Source: an uncultured Paracoccaceae bacterium
GTDB lineage: Bacteria > Pseudomonadota > Alphaproteobacteria > Rhodobacterales > Rhodobacteraceae
Direction: 5' to 3'
Length of the DNA stretch: 43,293 nt
NCBI GenBank assembly: GCA_947488605.1
Contig: CANKZJ010000014.1
Span: 1 to 43,293, forward strand
The notes under the pieces were generated by a model, which made no database searches, had not been told where the DNA came from, and saw only the letters and a list, made by a program, of their open reading frames with translations. Shown one piece after another: positions 14,496 to 22,640 of the stretch (positions within the stretch are counted from its first letter, which is position 1; each line of letters begins with the position of its first letter). The translations under genes were made by a program, and so were the position numbers.

Positions 14496-15598
14496 GCGTA
14501 AACTGCCACGGGATCGCCCAAGACATCCTCGTCAGGGTGGACGCCAAGGCCGGGCTCTTCCGGCAAGAGGAGATGGCCATCAATATTGCGTGGTCCACGG
14601 CCACCAGCGATATCGACGGTCAGCATATCCTGACAGGCCCAGACCGCGTGACAATTGGCATCAGGAATAGTCGCCGCCAAATGTAATGCCTCGGTGTCGG
14701 CCAAGACTGATCCTCCCGTTGCCATGACGAACATGTCGATCCCGTGAGCCAGAGCGACATCACGCATCCGCGCCGCTTTGGTCAATCCTCCGACGCGGTT
14801 GAGTTTGATACCAAACACCTCCGCCAGTCCGTCTCGTGCAATGCGGGTCGCGTCTTGTAACGTCACCAGTGCTTCATCGACCGAAACGGGGGCGGCATGT
14901 TTGCCTGCAATAGCCGCAATATCATCCAGCGTTTCGCAGGGTTGTTCAAACATCACGTTCAGGTCTTCGGTTGCCGACATGACCCGCAGTGCCTGCTGTC
15001 GTGTCCACCCTCGGTTCACATCATAGAGCACAATTTCACCGTCGCGACGGATGTCTTCGACATCGCGAATCCGGGCAATGTCATGCGCCACATCGCCGCC
15101 AATCTTGACCGAATGGGCGACATAGCCGCGCTGCCGATACCGGTCGATCACGGCGCGGGTTTCTTCTACCGTCTTCGCGCCAACAGACGAGGCGATGGCG
15201 CGCGGCGTGCGTGATCCGCCGCCCATTAGGTCGGCAATTGGCAGGCCTGCGGCTTGGCCCGCGATATCCCAGCACGCCATGTCGATCGGGCTTTTGGCAT
15301 AAAGGTGGCCGGGTAGCGCGAGGTCCATCGCACGTTCCACGTCCAAGACCTTGCGCGGATCAAGCCCTAAGATGAACGGTGCCATTGTCTTGATACCTGC
15401 ACGGATGCCCGGCCCATGGGCAGGAACGTAGGTGTGTCCCCAAGGTGTGCCTTCGCCCCAACCGACAACACCCGCATCGGTCTCCATTTTGACAAGCGTC
15501 GCGTCCAGCATTTCAAACTTGAGCCGACCACCGGACAGCCAGTAAGGATGCTCCAGCGGCAGATCGACTTGGTAGACTGAAATCCGTGCTATTTTCAT
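14492..15598 (-). CDS. Enolase-superfamily (MR/MLE-like) enzyme, copy B
   Basis: A 368-residue paralogue of the flanking genes, collinear with them without gaps through the barrel. Metal ligands are Asp193, Glu218 and Asp241. Lys165 lies in Ser-Val-Lys-Ile-Gly-Gly. The second general-base position holds Arg268 (Arg-Val-Gly-Gly) instead of Lys. The strand-7/8 region is Met-Ala-Thr-Gly-Gly-Ser rather than the Thr-Trp-Gly seen in copies A and C, so the active site is the most divergent of the three. It probably performs a different step, a dehydration or one-base epimerisation. Coupled by 4-base overlaps on both sides. Confidence 0.88.
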   Translation of the reverse strand: MKIARISVYQVDLPLEHPYWLSGGRLKFEMLDATLVKMETDAGVVGWGEGTPWGHTYVPAHGPGIRAGIKTMAPFILGLDPRKVLDVERAMDLALPGHLYAKSPIDMACWDIAGQAAGLPIADLMGGGSRTPRAIASSVGAKTVEETRAVIDRYRQRGYVAHSVKIGGDVAHDIARIRDVEDIRRDGEIVLYDVNRGWTRQQALRVMSATEDLNVMFEQPCETLDDIAAIAGKHAAPVSVDEALVTLQDATRIARDGLAEVFGIKLNRVGGLTKAARMRDVALAHGIDMFVMATGGSVLADTEALHLAATIPDANCHAVWACQDMLTVDIAGGRGPRNIDGHLLLPEEPGLGVHPDEDVLGDPVAVYA

Positions 15599-16701
15599 GC
15601 TGCATACTCCGCAACGGGTGCGCCAAGGCTGTCAAAATCAGCGGCCACACCAAGGCCCGGCGCATCGGGTGCATAAAGCTTACCCGCCTCAGCCCAAGCG
15701 CCACCAACCCCTGTAGACCGCGTGTTGTAATTCATTAGATCCGTCGTGTTTTGTAGGAAATCGGCAGGCGTTGATGCTGCGAAGTGCGCCAATGTAGTGC
15801 TAGCGATTTCACCGCCCCACGTATCTTCGGCGACCACCGGTATGCGGTTATCGACCAAAAAGTCCCGGACGCGGCGGGCTTTCGATAGACCCCCAAGGTT
15901 TGAGATTTTCAGGCAACATATCTCGGCTCCGCGGTCCGCGACGATACGCTGGGCGGCGGTCATGCCTGTCACACATTCATCCAGCTTCATGGGTTGTTGT
16001 GCGATGCGACGCACCTGCTGGCACTCCTCATAAGTTCTACAAGGCTGCTCCAGAATGTAGTCAAGATCAGCTGTGGCCCGCGCAACCCGGATCGCGTTAT
16101 CCACGCGCCAGCCTTGGTTGGCGTCTGCCATGGCTTTCTCACCGCCCTCCAACAGCGCGACGCCAGCCTTTATCCGGTCGATATCAGCAGCCCAGTCACC
16201 GCCGACTTTGATCTGGAACTGCCGGTATCCGTCTTCCCGATAGCGCCGCATCTCAGCGAGGGTCTCGTCGGTGCTTTTCTGAGGCGCGACCCGATACATG
16301 GGCGCACCATCTGTCAGCTTGCCGCCTAGCAACATCCAAACAGGCTGGTCGCAGGCTTGTCCCAGTATGTCCCAGCACGCGGCGTCAAAGGGCGCTTTGG
16401 CATAGCCGTGCCCTTGCACGGTGTGATCCATCAGCTGTTCGATGCGCGCGACCTGTCTCGGGTCCTCGCCAATCAGCCTGTGGGCCGCGAGGCGGGCAAA
16501 GGCCTCCACGCCTTCGGAATGCGCAACCATGTAGTTCTCGCCACAGGGGGTGAACTCTCCGCAGCCCTGCAACCCAGCATCCGTATCGAGAACGACAACG
16601 CTGGCTTTTGCGGTCGTAATCGCATTTCCGCCCCCCCAAACGTAAGCGCCGCCAACGTAGGGCAAATCAGTCTTGAAGATACGAATGCGCGTGATTTTCA
16701 T
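15595..16701 (-). CDS. Enolase-superfamily (MR/MLE-like) enzyme, copy C
   Basis: A 368-residue paralogue and the first of the three in transcription order. Metal ligands are Asp193, Glu218 and Asp241. Lys165 lies in Gln-Ile-Lys-Val-Gly-Gly, and position 268 is Asn (Ser-Asn-Leu-Gly-Gly). Glu-Asp-Thr-Trp-Gly-Gly-Glu-Ile follows on a later strand, as in cis-3-hydroxyproline dehydratase-like members. With no Lys at 268, a one-base dehydratase mechanism is more likely than two-base racemisation. It overlaps the dehydrogenase gene upstream and copy B downstream by 4 bases each. Confidence 0.88.
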   Translation of the reverse strand: MKITRIRIFKTDLPYVGGAYVWGGGNAITTAKASVVVLDTDAGLQGCGEFTPCGENYMVAHSEGVEAFARLAAHRLIGEDPRQVARIEQLMDHTVQGHGYAKAPFDAACWDILGQACDQPVWMLLGGKLTDGAPMYRVAPQKSTDETLAEMRRYREDGYRQFQIKVGGDWAADIDRIKAGVALLEGGEKAMADANQGWRVDNAIRVARATADLDYILEQPCRTYEECQQVRRIAQQPMKLDECVTGMTAAQRIVADRGAEICCLKISNLGGLSKARRVRDFLVDNRIPVVAEDTWGGEIASTTLAHFAASTPADFLQNTTDLMNYNTRSTGVGGAWAEAGKLYAPDAPGLGVAADFDSLGAPVAEYAA

Positions 16702-17780
16702 GGGGTCACAACAATGTTGCCAGTGTGTCTCTTCGCAATGAAGGCGGCCTGGGCTTCACGCAGTTGATCCAAAGGATAGGTCGCGGCCAAGGCGGGCTTG
16801 ATGTCGCCATTCTCAATGTAGCGGATCAGGCTCGGCATGACCTCGGGCGTGATCACTGTAGAGCCTGTGAAGGTCAAATCGCGCAGGTAGAATGTGCGCA
16901 GATCAAGTTCGACCATGGGCCCCGCGATCGCGCCTGAACAGGTGTAGCGCCCGCCGCGTTCCAGCACGTCAATCAGCGTTGGCCAGTGGGGACCACCGAC
17001 AACATCGGCAACGACAGTGATTTTCTCATCGCCTAAGGCGGCACGCAGCCCGTCAGGTGTGCGGGGCAGAACCATGTCGGCACCTAGTGCCGCGACGTCT
17101 TTGTGCTTTGCTTCCGATGCCAGAGCGATCACCCGCGCCCCGCGGCGTTTGGCCAGTTGCACCAGCGCGCCACCAACACCACCAGACGCACCGGGCACGA
17201 GCACAGTGTCATTTGCACCAACCTGCGCCCGTGTCAGCATGCCTTCGGCCGTGGAGTACGAACAGGAAAAGGTGGCCAGTTCCGCATCGCTCAAATCCGA
17301 CTGCACGGCGAGCGCATTTCGCGCAGGCGTCTTTGTATATTCCGCAAACCCGCCATCGCGTTCAGATCCGAAATATTCGGTTTTGTTCATATCCTCAGGA
17401 TCGCTCGCGTCGCGCAACCAACCGTCGGTGATAACGCGTTCTCCGATACGTGACGGATCAACATTTTCGCCCACAGCGACAATCTCACCGCAGACATCGG
17501 CACCTTGAATGCGTGGAAAGGTGATAGGAGCGCCGCCCCATGTGGGGTCGTCTTGACCGACGACTTCAAACGCGCCGCCTGTCGTCGCATCGGTCACCGT
17601 TTTTGAATACCACCCCGACCGGGTGTTCACGTCGGTGTTGTTTAGCCCGCAGGCTCCTACCTTAATAAGAACTTCATCTGCGGCTGGCTCAGGGCAGGGC
17701 CAATCGTCATGCAGGACCATCTGATCCAGATCGCCATGGCCCATCGTGACCATCGCGCGCATTGTCTTTGGGTGGGTCAT
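16698..17780 (-). CDS. Quinone-oxidoreductase-like MDR dehydrogenase
   Basis: A 360-residue medium-chain dehydrogenase/reductase. The GroES-like domain contains Cys-Gly-Leu-Asn-Asn-Thr-Asp, and the NAD(P) motif is Gly-Ala-Ser-Gly-Gly-Val-Gly-Gly-Ala-Leu-Val-Gln. The four-Cys structural zinc loop is absent, and Asn-Asn-Thr-Asp replaces the usual zinc-binding pattern, so it fits the zinc-independent quinone oxidoreductase branch. Such enzymes reduce enones or oxidise alcohols. Here it could act on an unsaturated or keto product of the neighbouring dehydratases. It has 4-base overlaps with both neighbours. Confidence 0.85.
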   Translation of the reverse strand: MTHPKTMRAMVTMGHGDLDQMVLHDDWPCPEPAADEVLIKVGACGLNNTDVNTRSGWYSKTVTDATTGGAFEVVGQDDPTWGGAPITFPRIQGADVCGEIVAVGENVDPSRIGERVITDGWLRDASDPEDMNKTEYFGSERDGGFAEYTKTPARNALAVQSDLSDAELATFSCSYSTAEGMLTRAQVGANDTVLVPGASGGVGGALVQLAKRRGARVIALASEAKHKDVAALGADMVLPRTPDGLRAALGDEKITVVADVVGGPHWPTLIDVLERGGRYTCSGAIAGPMVELDLRTFYLRDLTFTGSTVITPEVMPSLIRYIENGDIKPALAATYPLDQLREAQAAFIAKRHTGNIVVTP

Positions 17781-20215
17781 GATGCGTCCAGTCTTGGCTT
17801 CAAGCTTTGGGGATCATAGGCGGGGTCGCTCAAAACGCGGGCCGCGCGGGGTTTGCCGTGGATCACGACCTCAAGCGGGGTGTTGGGTTTGGCCGCATCA
17901 GGTGCGATGTAGGCGAAGGCAAGGATTTTGCCGACTGTCGGCCCGTAAGCTACCGAGGCGGTGGAACCGACAACTTTCCCGTTCAACATCACAGCCTCGC
18001 CGCCATGGCCATCGGCTTTGCCGTCCGGTTCTATTTCCAAATAGGCACAGACCCACGGCAGATCGGTGTTCAGGGTCTTGCCCCGCCCAAGATAATCCTT
18101 GTCATTGCGCGCAAATCTCAGAACATCTGCCTCGGCCAAAGTCACCTCGTTAGTCAGCTCGCCTGCGCCTTTGAACCCTTTTTCCATACGCATAGCGTTC
18201 ATAGCAAAGCTGCCATAGTCCGCGATCCCATGCGCCTCGCCCGCAGCCCAAAGCGCGTTGTAGACATCAAGGCAAGCCGCGTTTGGCATATGGAATTCCC
18301 AGCCCAGCTCGCCCGCATAGGACATGCGGAAGGCCCAGATGCGATGCCCGGCCAGAGTGATCTCTTGCGCGGACAGCCAGCGGAACCCCGCGTTCGTCAG
18401 GTCGGCATCCGTGCAGAGCTGCAATACGTCCCGCGCCTTTGGACCGTTTAAAGTCAGCGCAGACCAGTCGGAGGATAACGCGGTGATTTTCACGTCTTCA
18501 TCTGCGCGGTTCTGGTTCAAGTGATCCAGAAGTCGTTGTTCGAAGAAGGCAGCACACACGAGATAGAACTTGTCGTCAGCCATCCGCACGATGGTTGTTT
18601 CTAGCTCAATCCGGCCTGCGCGGTTCAGCATATGGGTGAGCGTGATGGACCCCACCTTTTGCGGCATCCGGTTCGCGGTCAGGCGATCCAGCAGCGCATA
18701 GGCTTCCGGGCCTTCTACCATGACCTTGGTGAAGGCGGTAACATCCATGATGCCTACGTTTTCGCGCACAGCTTTGACCTCCGCCGCGACTACATCGTCG
18801 ACGGGGGTGCGGTTGAAGGAATAGTGATCTTCCTGTGCCATGCCATCGCGGGCAAACCAACGGGGGCGCTCAAAGCCATAGACTTCTTCGTGCACAGCCC
18901 CCTTGGCTTTTAGCAATTCATGCAAGGGTGAGGGTTTAATCGGCCGCCCAGCCAGCCGGTTGAAATGCGGAAACGGGATTTCGTGACGCAGGCAATAGTC
19001 TTCCTCGGCCTTCACGACCTGCCAGTCCTTGGTGGCGTAGCTACCGAAACGACGCGGATCGTAGTCGCGCATGGAAATATCAGCGGCACCATGCACCATC
19101 CATCGGGCCAACTCCCGCGTCAAACCGGGACCCCAGCCGATGCCGATTTGCGTACCACAGCAGCACCAGTAGTTGCGCACGCCGGGTGCAGGCCCAATAA
19201 GCGGGTTACCATCTGGTGGGTGGCTGATCGCACCGTGCACTTCGCGCTGAATGCCAAGCTCCGCAAAGATCGGCATGCGGTTCAGGCTTTCCTCAAGATA
19301 TGGCATGACACGGTCATAATCGGCGTCAAACAGCCAGTTTTCATAGTCCCACGGGCAATGATCGTGCCAGACCGAGTTGGGGTTTTCTTTCTCGTAGATG
19401 CCGATCAGGCCGCGTTTCTGCTCCATGCGAATGTAGCCAGAGACCTTTTTGTCATCGCGGATGACGGGGAGTTCGCGGTCGAGGGATGCGAATTCTGGCA
19501 CAGGTTCGGTGACAAAATAATGGTGCGTCATTGACGTCATAGGCAGTTGCAGACCGGACCATTCGCCCATTTGTCGGGCATAGGTTCCACCTGCGTTGAC
19601 GACATGTTCACAAACGATCGTGCCTTTGTCGGTCTCGACCTGCCATTCGCCTGAAGCAGTCTGGGTGATGTTGGTGGCGCGGCATTGGCGGATAATGTTC
19701 ACACCCTTCTGGCGTGCGCCGGCGGCCATGGCCATGGTGACATTTGTAGGGTCAACATGGCCGTCGTCTGGCGTGTGCAACGCGCCCAATACACCATCCA
19801 GGTTATAGAAAGGATGCAGTTCCGAGACCTTCTCTGGACCAACCAATTCGATGTTGAAACCCAGCGAGCGACCGACAGACAGAGTATGTCGCAGCCAGTC
19901 CATTTCATCTGTTGTGTAGGCCAATCGGAACGACCCGCAGCCATGCCATGTGACTGGCTGGCCCGTCTCTGCTTCCAATCCACCCGAATAGAGCCCGATG
20001 TTATAGTCGACGCATTTGCCCAGCCCGAAACTGGAGGTCGAGTGGGTGATCTGCCCCGCGGCGTGCCACGTGCTGCCGGATGTCAACTCTGCTTTCTCTA
20101 ACAAGACAGTGTCCGCGCCCCATCCTTCGTGACCAAGGTGATAAGCAAGGCCAACGCCCATGACGCCGCCGCCGACAATGACAACGCGTGCGTGGCTGGG
20201 GAATTCATGCGCCAA
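17777..20215 (-). CDS. Dimethylglycine dehydrogenase-like FAD/GcvT fusion
   Basis: An 812-residue two-part enzyme of the dimethylglycine/sarcosine dehydrogenase family. The N-terminal FAD domain has Val-Val-Ile-Val-Gly-Gly-Gly-Val-Met-Gly (11-20) and Ser-Gly-Ser-Thr-Trp-His-Ala-Ala-Gly, whose His51 is the covalent FAD attachment residue in the family. The C-terminal half (about 430-800) is a GcvT-like folate domain with Tyr-Ala-Gly-Glu-Leu-Gly-Trp-Glu-Phe. Such enzymes oxidatively remove an N-methyl group and pass it to tetrahydrofolate. As the first leftward gene, divergent from RpiR, it points to N-methylated substrates for the cluster. The actual amine is unknown. Confidence 0.9.
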   Translation of the reverse strand: MAHEFPSHARVVIVGGGVMGVGLAYHLGHEGWGADTVLLEKAELTSGSTWHAAGQITHSTSSFGLGKCVDYNIGLYSGGLEAETGQPVTWHGCGSFRLAYTTDEMDWLRHTLSVGRSLGFNIELVGPEKVSELHPFYNLDGVLGALHTPDDGHVDPTNVTMAMAAGARQKGVNIIRQCRATNITQTASGEWQVETDKGTIVCEHVVNAGGTYARQMGEWSGLQLPMTSMTHHYFVTEPVPEFASLDRELPVIRDDKKVSGYIRMEQKRGLIGIYEKENPNSVWHDHCPWDYENWLFDADYDRVMPYLEESLNRMPIFAELGIQREVHGAISHPPDGNPLIGPAPGVRNYWCCCGTQIGIGWGPGLTRELARWMVHGAADISMRDYDPRRFGSYATKDWQVVKAEEDYCLRHEIPFPHFNRLAGRPIKPSPLHELLKAKGAVHEEVYGFERPRWFARDGMAQEDHYSFNRTPVDDVVAAEVKAVRENVGIMDVTAFTKVMVEGPEAYALLDRLTANRMPQKVGSITLTHMLNRAGRIELETTIVRMADDKFYLVCAAFFEQRLLDHLNQNRADEDVKITALSSDWSALTLNGPKARDVLQLCTDADLTNAGFRWLSAQEITLAGHRIWAFRMSYAGELGWEFHMPNAACLDVYNALWAAGEAHGIADYGSFAMNAMRMEKGFKGAGELTNEVTLAEADVLRFARNDKDYLGRGKTLNTDLPWVCAYLEIEPDGKADGHGGEAVMLNGKVVGSTASVAYGPTVGKILAFAYIAPDAAKPNTPLEVVIHGKPRAARVLSDPAYDPQSLKPRLDAS

Positions 20216-20259
20216 GGGAATGTCCTTTTATGAGTCGTTTTTCTCTAGACAGGCTAATC

Positions 20260-20300
20260 GGACAAAAATACCATCGTCAATCATGAATGGGACAAATGTA
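20260..20300 (+). promoter_or_regulatory. Direct-repeat candidate operator for RpiR
   Basis: GGACAAAAATA (20260-20270) and GGACAAATGTA (20290-20300) are near-identical and exactly 30 bases apart, about three helical turns. They lie in the 67-base gap between the divergent operons and in the first codons of the regulator. They are candidate binding sites through which one regulator could control both arms. Confidence 0.45.
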
Positions 20301-21170
20301 TCAAATACGATTCTAGAGCGTCTGGCAGATGAGCTCACTGAGCTGACACCAGAAGCGCGCAAGGCCGCCACCTATGTGCTCGAGAACCCGCGCGATGTGG
20401 GGGTATCCACAGTGCGCGAGATTGCCGAGGCCGCAAAGGTAAAGCCCAACACCGTCGTGCGCATGGCGCGGCAGGTTGGCTTCGAAGGCTACGAGGATTT
20501 CCGTGCGCCGTTCCGCGAGGCGATCAGACGCGGGGCCGCCGACTTTCCTGACCGCGCACGCTGGCTGCAAGACATCCGCAAGTCGGGCGACCTCGGCGGC
20601 CTTTACGCTGATATGGTGCACGACGTACTCGCCAACATCGAAGAGACTTTTGCCGGTATTTCGACCGAAGACCTGAAAGCTGCAGCCGAGGCGATTTGGG
20701 CCGCGCGCCGTGTCTTCACGCTTGGGGTTGGCGTCAACAACTCTGTCGCGCGCAACTTTACCTATCTTGCCTCAACCGGAATGACCGAATTTCACGCAAT
20801 CCCGCGCCCCGGCTCGACCCCCGTGGATGATTTAGCGTGGGCCGACGACCAAGATGTTTTGATTGCGATCACCTGCAAACCTTATCGATCCGAAGTGGTA
20901 GAAGCGGTGCGTATCGCGCATGAGCAAGGCATGACCATTGTTTCAATTTCCGATAGCCCGGCCAGCCCCATCATTCGGCTGGCAGACCATGGGTTTGTCG
21001 TCTCGGTCGACACGCCGCAGTTCTTTCCGTCTTCGGTCAGCATCGTCGCGTTGCTTGAAACGTTGCTTTCCTTTGTCATTGCTGTTGCCAGCGAGGAGAT
21101 CCCCGAACGCGTGGCGACCTTCCACGCGCGCCGTCACGAACTTGGCTTGTATCACGCGGAGGACAAATGA
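20283..21170 (+). CDS. RpiR/MurR-family transcriptional regulator
   Basis: A 295-residue regulator. The N-terminal HTH_6 domain (about 1-80) shows Val-Ser-Thr-Val-Arg-Glu-Ile-Ala-Glu-Ala-Ala and Pro-Asn-Thr-Val-Val-Arg-Met-Ala-Arg. The C-terminal SIS domain (about 125-260) is of the kind that binds phosphosugars or other small ligands. I start at the ATG at 20283, where the HTH begins normally. The longer frame from 20160 would run through the divergent gene's start. It overlaps the Rieske gene by 4 bases and probably senses a pathway intermediate. Confidence 0.88.
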   Translation: MNGTNVSNTILERLADELTELTPEARKAATYVLENPRDVGVSTVREIAEAAKVKPNTVVRMARQVGFEGYEDFRAPFREAIRRGAADFPDRARWLQDIRKSGDLGGLYADMVHDVLANIEETFAGISTEDLKAAAEAIWAARRVFTLGVGVNNSVARNFTYLASTGMTEFHAIPRPGSTPVDDLAWADDQDVLIAITCKPYRSEVVEAVRIAHEQGMTIVSISDSPASPIIRLADHGFVVSVDTPQFFPSSVSIVALLETLLSFVIAVASEEIPERVATFHARRHELGLYHAEDK

Positions 21171-22246
21171 ACGAACCGATCCGATCATTGGCTGCGCGCT
21201 ATTATACAGACCCGCAAGTCTTTCAAGTCGAGAACGCAGGGCTGCTGGCCCAAACATGGCAATTCGGGTGTCACGCGTCTGAACTGACAAACACCGGCGA
21301 CTACGCCACCTTTGAGATCGCCGGAGAGAGCCTGTTTGCAATCCGCGGGCGCGATGAAAAGATCCGCGTGTTCTACAACGTCTGCCAACACCGCGCGCAT
21401 CAATTGGTCCAAGGCAAAGGTACGACACGCGTTGTCGTCTGCCCCTATCATGCTTGGACATATGAGTTAACGGGCGAGCTGCGCGCCGGACCTAATATCA
21501 AGGCTGTCGAAGGGTTTGATAAATCCAACGTTTGCCTCACAGAGGTGCGGGTCGAAGAATTCCTCGGCTTCGTTTTTGTCAATCTCGACCCTAACGCTGA
21601 CCCGATGGAAAAATGGTTTCCGAACGCGCGGGCAGAGCTTGAGGAATGGGTCCCTAATTGGGCCGACCTCAAGCCGCTGGAATGGGTCGAGATTCCGGAA
21701 AACTGCAACTGGAAGGTCTCGGTCGAGAATTATTCGGAGTGCTATCATTGCTCTTTGAACCACCCGACCTTTGCCAATGGCGTGGTTAAGCCCGAAACCT
21801 ATGACATTCAGCCCCAAGGCAAATGCCTGCGCCACACCACCGAATGCCAAAGCCTTGAGGACATGACCTATGACGTTCATTCCGGCTTTGCTCATCAATA
21901 TGGATATTCTAGCTGGTTCCTGTGGCCGATGTTTTCGTTTCAGGTCTACCCAGGGAATGTGCTGAACACTTATCACTGGCGCGCCATTGACGCGGATCAC
22001 GTTGTGGTCTGGCGTGGCTGGTATTCCGTGGGTGGCGTGGATGATCCCAAGGTACGACAACTGGCCATCCAAGACCGCGAGACGACAGTAGAAGAAGACA
22101 TCCATTTGGTGGAAAGCGTGCAGCGCGGGCTTGGATCGCGTGGGTACAAACCGGGGCCGCTGGTGGTGGATCCTTGCGGTGGCGTCAATTCCGAGCATCC
22201 CGTCATGCACCTTCAACGCTGGATGCGGGAGGCGATTGATGGCTGA
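21167..22246 (+). CDS. Rieske non-haem iron oxygenase, quaternary-amine type
   Basis: A 359-residue oxygenase alpha subunit. Rieske 2Fe-2S ligands are Cys73-x-His75 and Cys92-x2-His95. The mononuclear iron site shows Glu191-Cys-Tyr-His194-x4-His199. Glu in place of the usual Asp just before the His pair is a feature I know from the carnitine oxygenase CntA and relatives that act on quaternary ammonium compounds. The likely reaction is oxygen-dependent N-demethylation or C-N cleavage of a betaine, releasing an aldehyde. No ferredoxin reductase gene is nearby, so electrons must come from a partner elsewhere. It overlaps the RpiR and GFA genes. Confidence 0.9.
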   Translation: MNEPIRSLAARYYTDPQVFQVENAGLLAQTWQFGCHASELTNTGDYATFEIAGESLFAIRGRDEKIRVFYNVCQHRAHQLVQGKGTTRVVVCPYHAWTYELTGELRAGPNIKAVEGFDKSNVCLTEVRVEEFLGFVFVNLDPNADPMEKWFPNARAELEEWVPNWADLKPLEWVEIPENCNWKVSVENYSECYHCSLNHPTFANGVVKPETYDIQPQGKCLRHTTECQSLEDMTYDVHSGFAHQYGYSSWFLWPMFSFQVYPGNVLNTYHWRAIDADHVVVWRGWYSVGGVDDPKVRQLAIQDRETTVEEDIHLVESVQRGLGSRGYKPGPLVVDPCGGVNSEHPVMHLQRWMREAIDG

Positions 22247-22640
22247 AAACTGGCAATCGGGCGGCTGTGCCTGCGGGGCAGTACGTTATGATCTCTTTGC
22301 GCCGCCAAAGTGGACGGCGCTGTGTCATTGCGAAGATTGCAGGCGCGCAGCTTCGTCCCCGGTGGTGGCTTGGATGGGGTTCGCGCCCGATCAGGTCTAC
22401 TGGTCAGGTAAACGGCATTTTCACCGCTCTTCCGCACATGCGGTGCGCGGGTTTTGCGGCACATGCGGCGGCCAGATGAGTTTTGAAAGCGACCGATGGC
22501 CGGGTGAAATCCATCTTTACGGTGCCAGCCTTGATGCCCCCGAAGCTTACCGCCCACAATTGCATTGCTACACGGCCGAGCATCTTAGCTGGCTCGCCTT
22601 GCACGATGATCTACCTCGCTATCCGGGAACAGCGCCATGA
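22239..22640 (+). CDS. GFA/CENP-V zinc-binding protein
   Basis: A 133-residue protein of the Gfa (glutathione-dependent formaldehyde-activating)/CENP-V fold. The zinc motifs are Cys-Ala-Cys-Gly-Ala-Val-Arg-Tyr, Cys-His-Cys-Glu-Asp-Cys-Arg-Arg and Phe-Cys-Gly-Thr-Cys-Gly-Gly. I start at 22239 (Met-Ala-Glu-Asn-Trp), giving an 8-base overlap with the Rieske gene; the longer frame would lie inside it. Family members are proposed to help form S-hydroxymethylglutathione. Here, capture of formaldehyde from demethylation is a sensible but unproven role. Confidence 0.85.
   Translation: MAENWQSGGCACGAVRYDLFAPPKWTALCHCEDCRRAASSPVVAWMGFAPDQVYWSGKRHFHRSSAHAVRGFCGTCGGQMSFESDRWPGEIHLYGASLDAPEAYRPQLHCYTAEHLSWLALHDDLPRYPGTAP

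Noticed and set aside
21467..22216. 249-residue minus-strand frame
   Set aside because: Antisense to the Rieske oxygenase gene; no family features.
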